Of a stretch of 64,000 nt of DNA, positions 24,588 to 32,712 are shown in pieces. The stretch is taken from the NCBI RefSeq assembly GCF_009665255.1, contig NZ_CP035686.1, positions 124,001-188,000 on the forward strand, read 5' to 3'. Position 1 is the first letter of the stretch, and each line of letters begins with the position of its first letter. Source of the stretch: Vibrio metoecus. Its GTDB lineage: Bacteria; Pseudomonadota; Gammaproteobacteria; Enterobacterales; Vibrionaceae. The notes under the pieces were generated by a model that was not told where the DNA came from, did not search any database, and saw nothing but the letters and a program-made list of their open reading frames with translations. The position numbers and the translations under genes are program-made.

Positions 24588-26549
24588 TTATTTTTGTAGG
24601 TCGATACGATACACCGCAAAACCGACCTCATCGGTCGCAACTTGCGTCATCGGATATTGGCCTTTTTGTTTAATAAACTGGGTTGCCTTATCACTTGGTG
24701 AGGTTTCAAAGCGGATATCCAGCTTGGTTTTACTGGAAATCGGAGCAAATGACCAGTTGTTGTCCGCACTTGGTGTCACTTCACCTTTTTCTTTGCTTAC
24801 ACGCGCAATGTAATCGGCCACTACAGTTCGGTTTTCATCCGGTGAATCAAACGCAACAAACTTAGCACCAGTTCCCGCGAACTTATTGCTATAAGCGCGG
24901 TAGTTGTTGGTGGCAATCAAGAACGTCTGTTTATCACTAATCGGCTTACCTTGATAGGTCAGCTTCACAATACGCTGTGATTTAGGATTGATCAGTTTGC
25001 AATCGCCGTCGTAGCGCACAGGTTGAGTCACATCGATTTGGTAGTTGACGCCATCGATCACATCAAAGTTATAAGTGCGGAAACCATCCCAGTTGATGAG
25101 CGATTGCGGTGCGCTAGACGTCACATCAATTTGGTTAAATTGGCCTGCTGAACACTCTAGCCACTCTTTTAGCTCATATCCGCTCACTTTCATGGTGACT
25201 AAGGTGTTCGGGTAGAGATAAAGATCGGCTGCGTTACGGAAAGTGAGCTCACCCGCTTCCACTTCGGTAAAGCCGTTCGGGTCATCTTTACGACCACCAG
25301 CTTTGAAAGGCGCAGCAGCGGAGAGCACTGGCAAACCATCAAGGTTTGGATCGCCTTGAATAAAGCGTTCCACATAATCTTTTTGCGCCAAGTTCACGAT
25401 TTGTACGGTTGGATCGTCTTGTACTAATGACAAGAAGCTGTACATCACATCGTTGGCTTTGCCAATCGGTTGGTTAACAAAATCGCGGGTGCCTTTGTGA
25501 TCCTCTTGTAGTGCTTTCACCATCGCAGCATCGGCTTCGACTAACGCTTTCTTATTGGCTTTATCGAAGATAGAGCGAGCTTCAGATTGACCGGAAGTGA
25601 CCGTCCAGCGGCCTTGTTGTTTTTCCAACGTTAGATCCATCACCCCAACATGGCTACCCCAGCGCCCCGGCATTACGGCGGTGACACCATTGATGGTGCC
25701 TTTATCGATGTCTGCGCCCGGTACGTTCGCAAAATCTTTGCTTGGGAATACGGCGTGTGAGTGACCAAACGCAATCGCATCAATGCCTTTCACTTGAGTC
25801 AGGTAGTAAACCGAGTTTTCTGCGCCCGCTTGGTATTCATCGGTGCTGATCCCTGAGTGTGGGATGGCTACAATCACGTCAGCGCCTTGTGCTCTCATTT
25901 CTGGAATGAATTTTTCGGCGGTTTGCTTGATGTCGGCTGCGGTGACTTTGCCTTCAAGATTCTTCTTATCCCACACCATGATTTGCGGTGGTACAAAGCC
26001 GATATAACCGATTTTGATGGTATGCATTTGACCATCGGTATCTTTGAGGCTGTGCTCTTTAATGACGTAAGGTGTGAACAGGTGCTGACCTGTTTTGGCA
26101 TCAAACACGTTGGCATTGATGTAGGGGAATGCGGCATCGTTGATGGTTTCTTTTAAGAAATCGAGGCCGTAGTTGAATTCGTGGTTACCAATGTTGCCCA
26201 CATCATAGCCCAGTGGATTCATCGCTTTGTAAACCGGATGGACTTCACCCGCTTTAATGCCCTTATCCGCCATGTAATCGCCCATTGGGCTGCCTTGAAT
26301 CAAGTCACCGTTATCCACCAACACGCTGTTATCGACTTCGGCACGGGCTTGCTTAACCAGCGTTGCTGCACGCGTCAGGCCAATTTGATCGGAGGCTTTA
26401 TCTTTGTAGTAGTCATAATCCATCAAATTAGTATGAATATCAGTGGTTTCGACAATACGCAGTTTGATCGTATCAGCCATTGCAGGGTCAGCCATGGCTA
26501 ACAGGCCACCGAGAACCGCTAAAGAAACAGGTTTGATCATCATGGTCAT
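24588..26549 (-). CDS. cpdB: 2',3'-cyclic-nucleotide 2'-phosphodiesterase / 3'-nucleotidase, periplasmic
   Basis: 653 residues from ATG 26547-26549, which has GGAG 6 bases upstream; longer in-frame starts (to 26633) lack this and would bury the signal peptide. The signal peptide ends around AMADPAMA. The metallophosphatase domain has ETTDIHTNL, DNGDLIQGS, GNHEFNYGLDF and GHSHAVFP, the di-metal ligands of the 5'-nucleotidase family. The C-terminal 5'-nucleotidase domain holds NNYRAYSNKFAG. It hydrolyses 2',3'-cyclic nucleotides from RNA decay and 3'-nucleotides so that nucleosides can be imported. Monocistronic, divergent from the cys operon. Confidence 0.95.
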   Translation of the reverse strand: MTMMIKPVSLAVLGGLLAMADPAMADTIKLRIVETTDIHTNLMDYDYYKDKASDQIGLTRAATLVKQARAEVDNSVLVDNGDLIQGSPMGDYMADKGIKAGEVHPVYKAMNPLGYDVGNIGNHEFNYGLDFLKETINDAAFPYINANVFDAKTGQHLFTPYVIKEHSLKDTDGQMHTIKIGYIGFVPPQIMVWDKKNLEGKVTAADIKQTAEKFIPEMRAQGADVIVAIPHSGISTDEYQAGAENSVYYLTQVKGIDAIAFGHSHAVFPSKDFANVPGADIDKGTINGVTAVMPGRWGSHVGVMDLTLEKQQGRWTVTSGQSEARSIFDKANKKALVEADAAMVKALQEDHKGTRDFVNQPIGKANDVMYSFLSLVQDDPTVQIVNLAQKDYVERFIQGDPNLDGLPVLSAAAPFKAGGRKDDPNGFTEVEAGELTFRNAADLYLYPNTLVTMKVSGYELKEWLECSAGQFNQIDVTSSAPQSLINWDGFRTYNFDVIDGVNYQIDVTQPVRYDGDCKLINPKSQRIVKLTYQGKPISDKQTFLIATNNYRAYSNKFAGTGAKFVAFDSPDENRTVVADYIARVSKEKGEVTPSADNNWSFAPISSKTKLDIRFETSPSDKATQFIKQKGQYPMTQVATDEVGFAVYRIDLQK

Positions 26550-26580
26550 CACAGACTCCAAAATGAGTGTTAGAGGGGAA

Positions 26581-26609
26581 AATACAAAACAACTCGATAA
26601 ATGTAACAA
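26581..26609 (-). promoter_or_regulatory. candidate cpdB promoter
   Basis: On the minus strand TTGTTA (plus 26604-26609), 17 bases, TGTATT (plus 26581-26586), about 32 bases before the cpdB start. Only a moderate match to consensus. Confidence 0.4.
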
Positions 26610-26634
26610 AAGTCTGTGAAACAACGATTTCACT

Positions 26635-26652
26635 CATCACTAATTTGTGATG
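26635..26652. repeat. 6-6-6 inverted repeat between cpdB and the cys operon
   Basis: CATCAC (26635-26640), TAATTT, GTGATG (26647-26652). An operator-like dyad lying upstream of the cpdB promoter candidate. The half-sites are the reverse of the CRP arrangement (TGTGA/TCACA), so I do not call it a CRP site. Confidence 0.4.
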
Positions 26653-26732
26653 TGGCGCGATACCTTTATCCCAAATTGCCCCCTTGCTCCCAGTTAGCAT
26701 GCTGCTCTTGCGCAGAGTTGGTCGAGCAATCT

Positions 26733-26806
26733 GCTGATCTTATATCGATATGCCCATTTCGCTCCGCTTATATCAGCTTTTGGAATAAAAAATGAAATTA
26801 TAGAAT
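26733..26806 (+). promoter_or_regulatory. cys operon control region (probable CysB-type promoter)
   Basis: A -10-like TAGAAT (26801-26806) has only a poorly spaced TTGGAA upstream, as is common for activator-dependent promoters. Upstream lie two copies of CTTATATC (26739-26746 and 26767-26774, 28 bp apart) enclosed by GCTGAT (26733-26738) and ATCAGC (26772-26777). Sulfate assimilation genes in gamma-proteobacteria are activated by CysB, which binds degenerate AT-rich repeats; this is the natural candidate, but CysB binding is inferred. Confidence 0.5.
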
Positions 26807-26866
26807 TTCAGGTAATAAATAGAACTGCTCATAATGCCTGTAACAGACCAATTTAGGATCAAGATT

Positions 26867-27733
26867 ATGGCGCAGGATGCGGTGACCCCCTTTCGTAAAA
26901 CCCCTCGCTTAGCCGTTGTGGAAGGCTCAAATTATTCGCGTGCGACGCGCAGCCAGCTACAAGCGGGTGAAGTGGCGTTGGTGGGCGCAGGTCCGGGTGA
27001 CCCTGAGCTCTTGACGGTAAAAGCCCTCAGCTACCTACAGCAAGCTGATGTGGTGCTGTACGACTACTTAGTCTCCGATGACATCATGGCGTTGATTCCG
27101 ACAGAAACGATTTTAGTCTGCGTTGGCAAACGTGCGGGTCACCATAGTGTGCCGCAAGAAAAAACTAACCAGTTGTTGGTGGACTTTGCCCGTCAAGGTT
27201 ATCGAGTCGTGCGCATTAAAGGCGGCGATCCCTTCATGTTTGGTCGTGGTGGTGAAGAGCTGGAAGTGCTGTTTGAAGCAGGCGTGAAATTCCAGATCGT
27301 CCCCGGCATTACCGCAGCGGCAGGTGCAACCGCGTACGCCGGCATTCCATTGACTCATCGTGATTACGCTCAATCCGCTTTATTTGTGACGGGTCATTTA
27401 AAAGCTCAAGCCGAGGATTTGGATTGGTCAACTCTGGCACGTGGGCAACAAACCTTAGTGATTTACATGGGCTTAAGCAATGCCGCTGCGATTGCTGAGC
27501 AGCTCCAGCAACATGGCCGCGATGCTAACACACCGGTAGCGATCATTGAACGTGGTACACAAACCAGCCAGAAGGTGCTGATTGGCACCCTACAAACCTT
27601 GCCAAGTTTGGCGATTCAGGCGCAATCACCCGCGTTGATTGTGGTCGGTGAAGTGGTGGCGCTGGCGGACAAACTGCACTGGTTTGGTGAAAGGCATCAA
27701 GCTGAGCAGCTTGATGCTGCGCAATCGGCCTAA
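26867..27733 (+). CDS. cobA: Uroporphyrinogen-III C-methyltransferase (SUMT) for siroheme
   Basis: 288 residues from ATG 26867 (AGGA 8 bases upstream); the in-frame ATG at 26834 has no ribosome-binding site. The methylase domain begins GEVALVGAGPGDPELLTVKA and contains VRIKGGDPFMFGRGGEE and GITAAAGATAYAGIPLTHRDYA, the SAM-binding signatures. It methylates uroporphyrinogen III twice to precorrin-2. Unlike E. coli CysG it lacks the N-terminal dehydrogenase/ferrochelatase module, so siroheme completion must be encoded elsewhere. It is often labelled cysG. First gene of a sulfate-assimilation operon: siroheme is the cofactor of sulfite reductase. Confidence 0.93.
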   Translation: MAQDAVTPFRKTPRLAVVEGSNYSRATRSQLQAGEVALVGAGPGDPELLTVKALSYLQQADVVLYDYLVSDDIMALIPTETILVCVGKRAGHHSVPQEKTNQLLVDFARQGYRVVRIKGGDPFMFGRGGEELEVLFEAGVKFQIVPGITAAAGATAYAGIPLTHRDYAQSALFVTGHLKAQAEDLDWSTLARGQQTLVIYMGLSNAAAIAEQLQQHGRDANTPVAIIERGTQTSQKVLIGTLQTLPSLAIQAQSPALIVVGEVVALADKLHWFGERHQAEQLDAAQSA

Positions 27734-27778
27734 GTGTGAACGCACATCCTCTTGTTCATAACTCATGATTTAAAAGAT

Positions 27779-27816
27779 ACGGCGTTGCCAAGGCGCAGCG
27801 TCTCGCCGTCAGGCAA
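27779..27816 (+). promoter_or_regulatory. interleaved repeats before cysD (possible pseudoknot)
   Basis: ACGGCG (27779-27784) directly followed by TTGCC (27785-27789); then CGCCGT (27804-27809) and GGCAA (27812-27816). The two complementary pairs are interleaved (a b a' b'), the topology of an H-type RNA pseudoknot, just upstream of the cysD ribosome-binding site. It may be coincidence. Confidence 0.35.
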
Positions 27817-27836
27817 GCGAAAAGGAAGCAGGAAAA

Positions 27837-28745
27837 ATGGATCAACAACGTTTAACCCATTTAAAACAGTTGGAAGCAGAAAGTATCCACATCATTCGTG
27901 AAGTGGCGGCAGAATTTGATAATCCGGTGATGATGTACTCGATTGGTAAAGATTCATCGGTGATGTTGCATTTGGCGCGCAAAGCGTTCTATCCGGGCAA
28001 AATTCCGTTTCCTTTGCTGCATGTTGATACCGACTGGAAGTTTCGCGACATGATCGCATTTCGCGATGCAACGGCAAAAAAATACGGCTTTGAGCTGTTG
28101 GTGCATAAAAATCCGGAAGGAATCGCAGCAGGAATTAGCCCGTTCGTGCATGGTTCTTCCAAACACACCGACATCATGAAAACCCAAGGCTTGAAGCAGG
28201 CGTTGAACAAATATGGTTTTGATGCGGCCTTTGGTGGTGCGCGTCGCGATGAAGAGAAATCGCGTGCCAAAGAGCGTGTCTACTCTTTCCGCGATAAAAA
28301 CCATACTTGGGACCCGAAAAATCAGCGCCCAGAGCTATGGCGTACCTATAACGGCCAAATCAACAAAGGCGAAAGCATTCGTGTGTTCCCTCTTTCTAAC
28401 TGGACTGAGCTGGATATTTGGCAATACATCTATTTGGAAAATATCGAGATTGTTCCGCTCTATTTAGCCGATGTACGCCCGGTTGTGCAGCGTGATGGCA
28501 TGCTGATCATGGTGGATGATGAGCGCATGGAACTGCGTGAAGGCGAACAGATTGAACATAAAAGCGTGCGTTTCCGCACCTTAGGTTGTTACCCACTGAC
28601 TGGGGCAATTGAGTCACAAGCCAACACACTGACCGAAATTATTGAAGAGATGCTGGTGGCGACCTCCAGTGAGCGTCAAGGCCGCGCGATCGATCACGAT
28701 CAGTCGGGATCAATGGAACTGAAAAAACGTCAAGGTTACTTTTAA
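27837..28745 (+). CDS. cysD: Sulfate adenylyltransferase subunit 2 (ATP sulfurylase, catalytic)
   Basis: 302 residues, full length. The PP-loop ATP pyrophosphatase motif is MYSIGKDSSVMLHL (about residues 39-52), followed by LHVDTDWKF, and FGGARRDEEKSRAKER near residue 130. With CysN it forms adenosine 5'-phosphosulfate from ATP and sulfate. The SD CAGGAA precedes the ATG. It follows cobA after 103 bases that contain a possible RNA fold, and cysN follows after 17 bases. Confidence 0.97.
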   Translation: MDQQRLTHLKQLEAESIHIIREVAAEFDNPVMMYSIGKDSSVMLHLARKAFYPGKIPFPLLHVDTDWKFRDMIAFRDATAKKYGFELLVHKNPEGIAAGISPFVHGSSKHTDIMKTQGLKQALNKYGFDAAFGGARRDEEKSRAKERVYSFRDKNHTWDPKNQRPELWRTYNGQINKGESIRVFPLSNWTELDIWQYIYLENIEIVPLYLADVRPVVQRDGMLIMVDDERMELREGEQIEHKSVRFRTLGCYPLTGAIESQANTLTEIIEEMLVATSSERQGRAIDHDQSGSMELKKRQGYF

Positions 28746-28762
28746 GGATCGAAGGAAAGCGT

Positions 28763-30193
28763 ATGAACAATGCAGTCAAAGAACAGCTCGCTGAGCTCGG
28801 TATTGAAGGTTACCTCAATCAGCATCAACACAAATCCTTACTGAGATTCTTAACCTGTGGCTCGGTCGACGATGGTAAAAGTACCTTGATCGGTCGTTTG
28901 CTTCACGACTCAAAACAGATTTATGAAGATCAGTTGGCGGCGGTACATAACGACAGCCAGCGTGTCGGTACAACGGGCAGTCGCCCAGACTTAGCACTGC
29001 TGGTGGATGGCTTGCAAGCTGAGCGTGAACAAGGCATCACGATTGATGTCGCGTATCGTTATTTCTCAACCCAGAAACGTAAATTCATCATTTCTGATAC
29101 TCCGGGGCATGAACAGTACACTCGCAATATGGCCACCGGCGCATCGACCTGTGATCTGGCGGTGATCTTGATTGATGCGCGTAAAGGCGTACTGGATCAA
29201 ACGCGTCGTCACTCGTTTATCTCCAATCTGCTCGGTTTGAAGCATTTTATCGTGGCGGTAAACAAAATGGATCTGGTCGATTATTCGCAAGATCGTTTTG
29301 AACAAATCCGCGCAGAATACCTTGAGTTTTCTAAGCATTTGCAGGGGGAAACGGATATTCAGATCATCCCGCTTTCGGCATTGGAAGGCGATAACGTGGT
29401 CGAAAAAAGCCGTTTGATGGATTGGTATCAAGGCCCATCACTGCTTGAGCTACTGGAAAATGTCGATATTGACCGTGACAAAAGTGGTGGTGAGTTCCGC
29501 TTCCCTGTGCAGTATGTGAATCGTCCCAACCTCGATTTTCGCGGTTTCGCGGGTACGATCGCTTCTGGTGTGGTGAAGGTGGGCGATAAGATCAAAGCAC
29601 TGCCATCGGGTAAAACCTCAACCGTGACTCGTATTGTGACCTTTGATGGTGATTTGCCTCAAGCACAAGCTGGATTGGCGGTGACCTTGACTCTGGCTGA
29701 TGAGATCGACATCAGTCGTGGCGATTTAATTGTGCTTGAAAGCGCACAAGTCGACAGCACTAACCATTTGCTGGCTGATGTGGTGTGGATGACGGAGCAG
29801 CCACTGAAAGTTGGCCGTGATTACGATATCAAAATCGCTGGTAAGAAAACTGTGGGTCAAGTGAAAGCTGTGCGCCATCAGTACGACATCAATAACTTGT
29901 CGACCTACCACGCGGAGAGTTTGCCGCTTAATGGAATTGGTTTGTGCGAGTGGACTTTGACTCAAACGGTGGCGATCGATAAGTATCTGGATTGTGCGGA
30001 TACGGGTGGTTTCATCATTATTGACCGTCTGACTAACGTTACCGTTGGCGCAGGCTTAGTACGTGACAGTTTGCAAAATATTGCGGGTCAAACCGAGCAA
30101 TTCTCCGCCTTTGAATTAGAGTTGAATGCGCTAGTGCGTAAACATTTCCCACATTGGCAAGCGATTGATTTGAGCCGTTTAGGCAAAGCATGA
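28763..30193 (+). CDS. cysN: Sulfate adenylyltransferase subunit 1 (GTPase)
   Basis: 476-residue translation-factor-like GTPase. G1 is GSVDDGKSTLIGRLL (about 33-47), G2/switch region EREQGITIDVAYRYF, G3 DTPGHEQYTRNM, G4 NKMD. Two C-terminal beta-barrel domains follow. GTP hydrolysis drives the unfavourable synthesis of APS by CysD. Its stop overlaps an in-frame upstream ATG of cysC (30190), but the probable cysC start is 33 bases further on. Confidence 0.97.
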   Translation: MNNAVKEQLAELGIEGYLNQHQHKSLLRFLTCGSVDDGKSTLIGRLLHDSKQIYEDQLAAVHNDSQRVGTTGSRPDLALLVDGLQAEREQGITIDVAYRYFSTQKRKFIISDTPGHEQYTRNMATGASTCDLAVILIDARKGVLDQTRRHSFISNLLGLKHFIVAVNKMDLVDYSQDRFEQIRAEYLEFSKHLQGETDIQIIPLSALEGDNVVEKSRLMDWYQGPSLLELLENVDIDRDKSGGEFRFPVQYVNRPNLDFRGFAGTIASGVVKVGDKIKALPSGKTSTVTRIVTFDGDLPQAQAGLAVTLTLADEIDISRGDLIVLESAQVDSTNHLLADVVWMTEQPLKVGRDYDIKIAGKKTVGQVKAVRHQYDINNLSTYHAESLPLNGIGLCEWTLTQTVAIDKYLDCADTGGFIIIDRLTNVTVGAGLVRDSLQNIAGQTEQFSAFELELNALVRKHFPHWQAIDLSRLGKA

Positions 30194-30225
30194 GCGAGGC
30201 GCTAATGGTAAAGCAAGGAGAGAGC

Positions 30226-30852
30226 ATGAGCCGTGAACAAGATGCCAATGAGCATAATGTGGTGTGGCATCGTCATGTCGTGGACAAAGAGCAACGTGCG
30301 GCGCTGAAAGAGCAGCGCCCAGCGGTACTCTGGTTTACGGGTTTATCTGGCGCGGGCAAATCAACCGTGGCAGGGGCGCTTGAAAACCGTTTAGCTGAGC
30401 TTGGTTATCATACTTATCTGCTGGATGGTGATAACGTACGCCACGGTTTGTGTAGCGATCTCGGCTTTTCTGAACAGGATAGACGGGAAAACATTCGCCG
30501 CATTGGTGAGCTTGCCAAGCTGATGGCGGATGCGGGGCTGATAGTGCTGACGGCATTTATCTCACCACATCGCGCTGAGCGCCAGATGGTGCGAGATTTG
30601 TTGCCAGCAGGTGAGTTTATTGAAGTGTTCGTCAACACGTCATTGGATGTGTGCGAAGCGCGTGACCCGAAAGGCTTATACAAAAAGGCCCGTGCCGGAG
30701 AAATTCGCCAGTTTACGGGCATTGACTCCGCTTACGAAGCTCCGCTCAATCCGGATATTGATTTGCCTGCGGGTGAAAAAAGCGTGGATGAGTTGGTGGT
30801 GCAGTGCCTACAAGCGTTAGCAGAGCGTAATATCATTCAGCATCAAGGCTAA
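30226..30852 (+). CDS. cysC: Adenylylsulfate (APS) kinase
   Basis: 208 residues from ATG 30226, chosen because AAGGAG lies 5 bases upstream and the N-terminus SREQDANEHNVVWHRH aligns with E. coli CysC; ATGs at 30190 and 30205 are in frame. Walker A is FTGLSGAGKSTVAGALE (about residues 38-54), followed by DGDNVRHGLCSDLGFS and the conserved ARDPKGLYKKARAG lid. It phosphorylates APS to PAPS. Last gene of the cobA-cysDNC unit, closed by a terminator. Confidence 0.95.
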   Translation: MSREQDANEHNVVWHRHVVDKEQRAALKEQRPAVLWFTGLSGAGKSTVAGALENRLAELGYHTYLLDGDNVRHGLCSDLGFSEQDRRENIRRIGELAKLMADAGLIVLTAFISPHRAERQMVRDLLPAGEFIEVFVNTSLDVCEARDPKGLYKKARAGEIRQFTGIDSAYEAPLNPDIDLPAGEKSVDELVVQCLQALAERNIIQHQG

Positions 30853-30890
30853 CTCTTTAGATATCAAGTCAATACAAGTAAATAAAAAAC

Positions 30891-30917
30891 AAAAAGCGAC
30901 CATCCGGTCGCTTTTTT
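30891..30917. terminator. bidirectional terminator between cysC and the TIGR03899 gene
   Basis: AAAAGCGACC (30892-30901), ATCC loop, GGTCGCTTTT (30906-30915), with T-runs on both strands. Confidence 0.93.
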
Positions 30918-30939
30918 GATCCTGCTTTGTGAAAACTAC

Positions 30940-31839
30940 TCACACTGTGTGGTGAATCGAGCTGCTGCTCACTTCGGTCTGCATCGTGAATTTTTGGGTA
31001 AGCAAGGCTACCAGTTGATCGTAGTACGTCATGTTGGGTTTGTTACCCAGCAGACGACACAGCTCATTGCCCGTTGGGCTGAAGCGATAATAGATTAGGC
31101 GTACGCCTTTGCTCATTGGCTGCAAATGCAGATTTTTGCCCTGATAGCTGAGCAGCAGAGCGGGTTCGGATTCAATTTCGCCAGACTCCAATTCCGTCGC
31201 GTGAAGCAGGCCAAGCTCAATCAACACCAACAAGCTGGAATAGGGCAGTTGGTGATTACCAATATTGATCGCTTGGGTGGTAATGCGTTTGCCAAGACTA
31301 AACAGACTATTTTGCGCTTTATAGCCAATCAGCAATTTCAAACTGGTGTCTGAACCAAAACTGCACGCGAGCGCCGCGGCGCGTTGCAAAATCTGCGCTT
31401 CTTTAGGCGTCATATCTTGCAGCACTTTCAGGGCTTTCATCGAAGTGAAACCGGGATTGGTCACTTCACGTTTCAGCACTTGCGCCCACAGCCGCTGCAT
31501 GGAGCTGTTGTGAATATCCTGCGCCATATCGAAAAAGCGATACAGCCAGTCTTGGTCTGGATCGCCTGCGGTTTCATTACGGCATGAGCTGTGTGCGATC
31601 TTGATGATCTGCTCTAGATTTTTCTGGCGCTGCTCTTTACGTTGTCGTTCGCGCTGCACAGCACGTTCTAGCGCGCTGTTTTCTGGCGTTTCAGTTAATA
31701 GTTGAGCATCTAAGCCATGATGACGCGCGATCACCAAAATTCGGCTACCGCTGTCTTTGACATAATGAGAGTGGGTTCGTTTATCTTGGCTCTGTTGAGA
31801 GTCATGCTCGATCACAACAGGCGTCATATTATCCGCCAT
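30940..31839 (-). CDS. TIGR03899-family protein of unknown function
   Basis: 299 residues, no signal peptide or membrane segment, so probably cytoplasmic. A basic, Gln/Arg-rich coiled region (about 59-80, RAVQRERQRKEQRQKN) is followed by DQDWLYRFFDMAQDIHNSSMQRLWAQVLKREV. That segment resembles DUF2806-type proteins, which share W-x-x-x-FF-x-x-A and M-Q-x-L-W-A patterns. A winged-helix-like tail follows (LGLLHATELESG, RFSPTGNELCRLLG). I recognise the family but no biochemical function is established. SD AGG lies 6 bases before the ATG. Monocistronic, between two strong regulatory boundaries. Confidence 0.8.
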   Translation of the reverse strand: MADNMTPVVIEHDSQQSQDKRTHSHYVKDSGSRILVIARHHGLDAQLLTETPENSALERAVQRERQRKEQRQKNLEQIIKIAHSSCRNETAGDPDQDWLYRFFDMAQDIHNSSMQRLWAQVLKREVTNPGFTSMKALKVLQDMTPKEAQILQRAAALACSFGSDTSLKLLIGYKAQNSLFSLGKRITTQAINIGNHQLPYSSLLVLIELGLLHATELESGEIESEPALLLSYQGKNLHLQPMSKGVRLIYYRFSPTGNELCRLLGNKPNMTYYDQLVALLTQKFTMQTEVSSSSIHHTV

Positions 31840-31938
31840 GCGCTACCTAAAGGCCTCTGCTACGGTTTTTAGTCTGCTTTAAAATTTACTCTGTTCACCG
31901 CTGAGCAGCCAGTGAAACTCTCGGACTCAGCGCACAAT

Positions 31939-31954
31939 TTTGTGCTATCACAAA
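31939..31954. repeat. 6-bp inverted repeat upstream of the small membrane peptide
   Basis: TTTGTG-CTAT-CACAAA, lying 45 bases before the 34-codon ORF; a -10-like GATAAT (31956-31961) follows at once. It could be an operator over that promoter. The spacing (4) is too short for a CRP site. Confidence 0.4.
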
Positions 31955-31999
31955 TGATAATAAATTGTTAAAGTTGTTATTAATGTTTGTGGGGTGGCT

Positions 32000-32104
32000 A
32001 TGAAGTATTGGAAAGAGCGCAAATTGGCCAAGTACCTATCGCTATTTATTTTGTTTATCGGCTATTTTTCGGTACTGGCGTATTTATCGAAATATTTGGT
32101 ATAA
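32000..32104 (+). CDS. small single-span membrane peptide, 34 residues, unrecognised
   Basis: A short ORF found by direct reading: ATG 32000 to TAA 32102. The product starts MKYWKERKLAKYLS, continues LFILFIGYFSVLAYLS and ends KYLV. A positively charged N-terminal segment (KERKLAK) precedes one hydrophobic helix (about 13-30), so an inner-membrane peptide with a cytoplasmic N-terminus is predicted. A purine-rich GGGGTGG lies 4-5 bases before the ATG. Upstream are a dyad (31939-31954) and a GATAAT box; downstream a GC-rich stem (32105-32128). It converges on the zinc-locus DUF3299 gene. I do not recognise a family. Confidence 0.6.
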   Translation: MKYWKERKLAKYLSLFILFIGYFSVLAYLSKYLV

Positions 32105-32128
32105 CCTCCCCGCGCGGGCGCAGGGAGG
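32105..32128. terminator. GC-rich stem between the small peptide ORF and the DUF3299 gene
   Basis: CCTCCC (32105-32110) pairs with GGGAGG (32123-32128), with further GC pairing inside. It begins right after the TAA of the 34-codon ORF and sits 8 bases from the DUF3299 stop on the other strand. T-runs are weak on both sides, so termination is only inferred. Confidence 0.5.
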
Positions 32129-32135
32129 ATCTGTT

Positions 32136-32660
32136 TTACATATCGTCGTACTCGGCGATTTCTGTGCCTAGAATGGTGTACGCGGTTTCTGCAAGTTCAT
32201 GATTGAGTGATTCGGTTTTCAATTCCCCAATCACATAAATCACATCCCACAGCTCTTGAACGGGCGCGCCTTTTGGAAACTTCACGTAAATGATCTGGTT
32301 CGGTGGTGGCGGCGGTACGTGGATACATGCCCCAAAGTAAGGGACCAATAGAAATTCGGTGACTTTTTTATCATCGCCCTCTAATGGGATCACAAAGCCA
32401 GGAATTTTGACTCGGCTGCCATTGAGTTCGCTTCGCACGCTGCCAATGTGTTGCTGCTTGGCAGGTTCATCACCGTTATGATCCGGCATCGGCATACCTT
32501 GTTGATCAAACAAGTTACGCTCTTGCTCGGGGATCAAATCCAGCCAATCGAGTTGCAGTACATCCTGCTCGCTCGCGGATGCCGTTTCTTGACTTGCCCA
32601 CAGTGGCGTTGAATACAGCGGAGCCATGATAAGGCTCGCGATCAACATAAAAATTTTCAT
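32136..32660 (-). CDS. DUF3299 periplasmic protein of the zinc (zrg) locus
   Basis: 174 residues from ATG 32658-32660 with AAGGAA 7 bases upstream; a longer in-frame start at 32705 is unlikely because MKIFMLIASLIMAPLYSTPLWA is a clean signal peptide. The conserved family core is SRVKIPGFVIPLEGDDKKVTEF, then LVPYFGACIHVPPPPPNQIIYV, with a lone Cys and His (ACIHVPPPPP) that could be a metal site. Last gene of the five-gene unit, 52 bases after the permease. Export to the periplasm is predicted; its job is unknown. Confidence 0.85.
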   Translation of the reverse strand: MKIFMLIASLIMAPLYSTPLWASQETASASEQDVLQLDWLDLIPEQERNLFDQQGMPMPDHNGDEPAKQQHIGSVRSELNGSRVKIPGFVIPLEGDDKKVTEFLLVPYFGACIHVPPPPPNQIIYVKFPKGAPVQELWDVIYVIGELKTESLNHELAETAYTILGTEIAEYDDM

Positions 32661-32712
32661 TAAATGCTTCCTTGTGACTGATCTCATTTTGAGTCTGTCA
32701 CCCATTGTATTT

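Noticed and set aside
27779..27816. Fragment of a Vibrio cholerae repeat (integron attC)
   Set aside because: No core site or VCR-like arms, no cassette structure and no integrase nearby.
31939..31954. CRP-binding site reading of TTTGTG-CTAT-CACAAA
   Set aside because: CRP needs TGTGA-N6-TCACA; the spacer here is too short. Kept only as an unassigned dyad.
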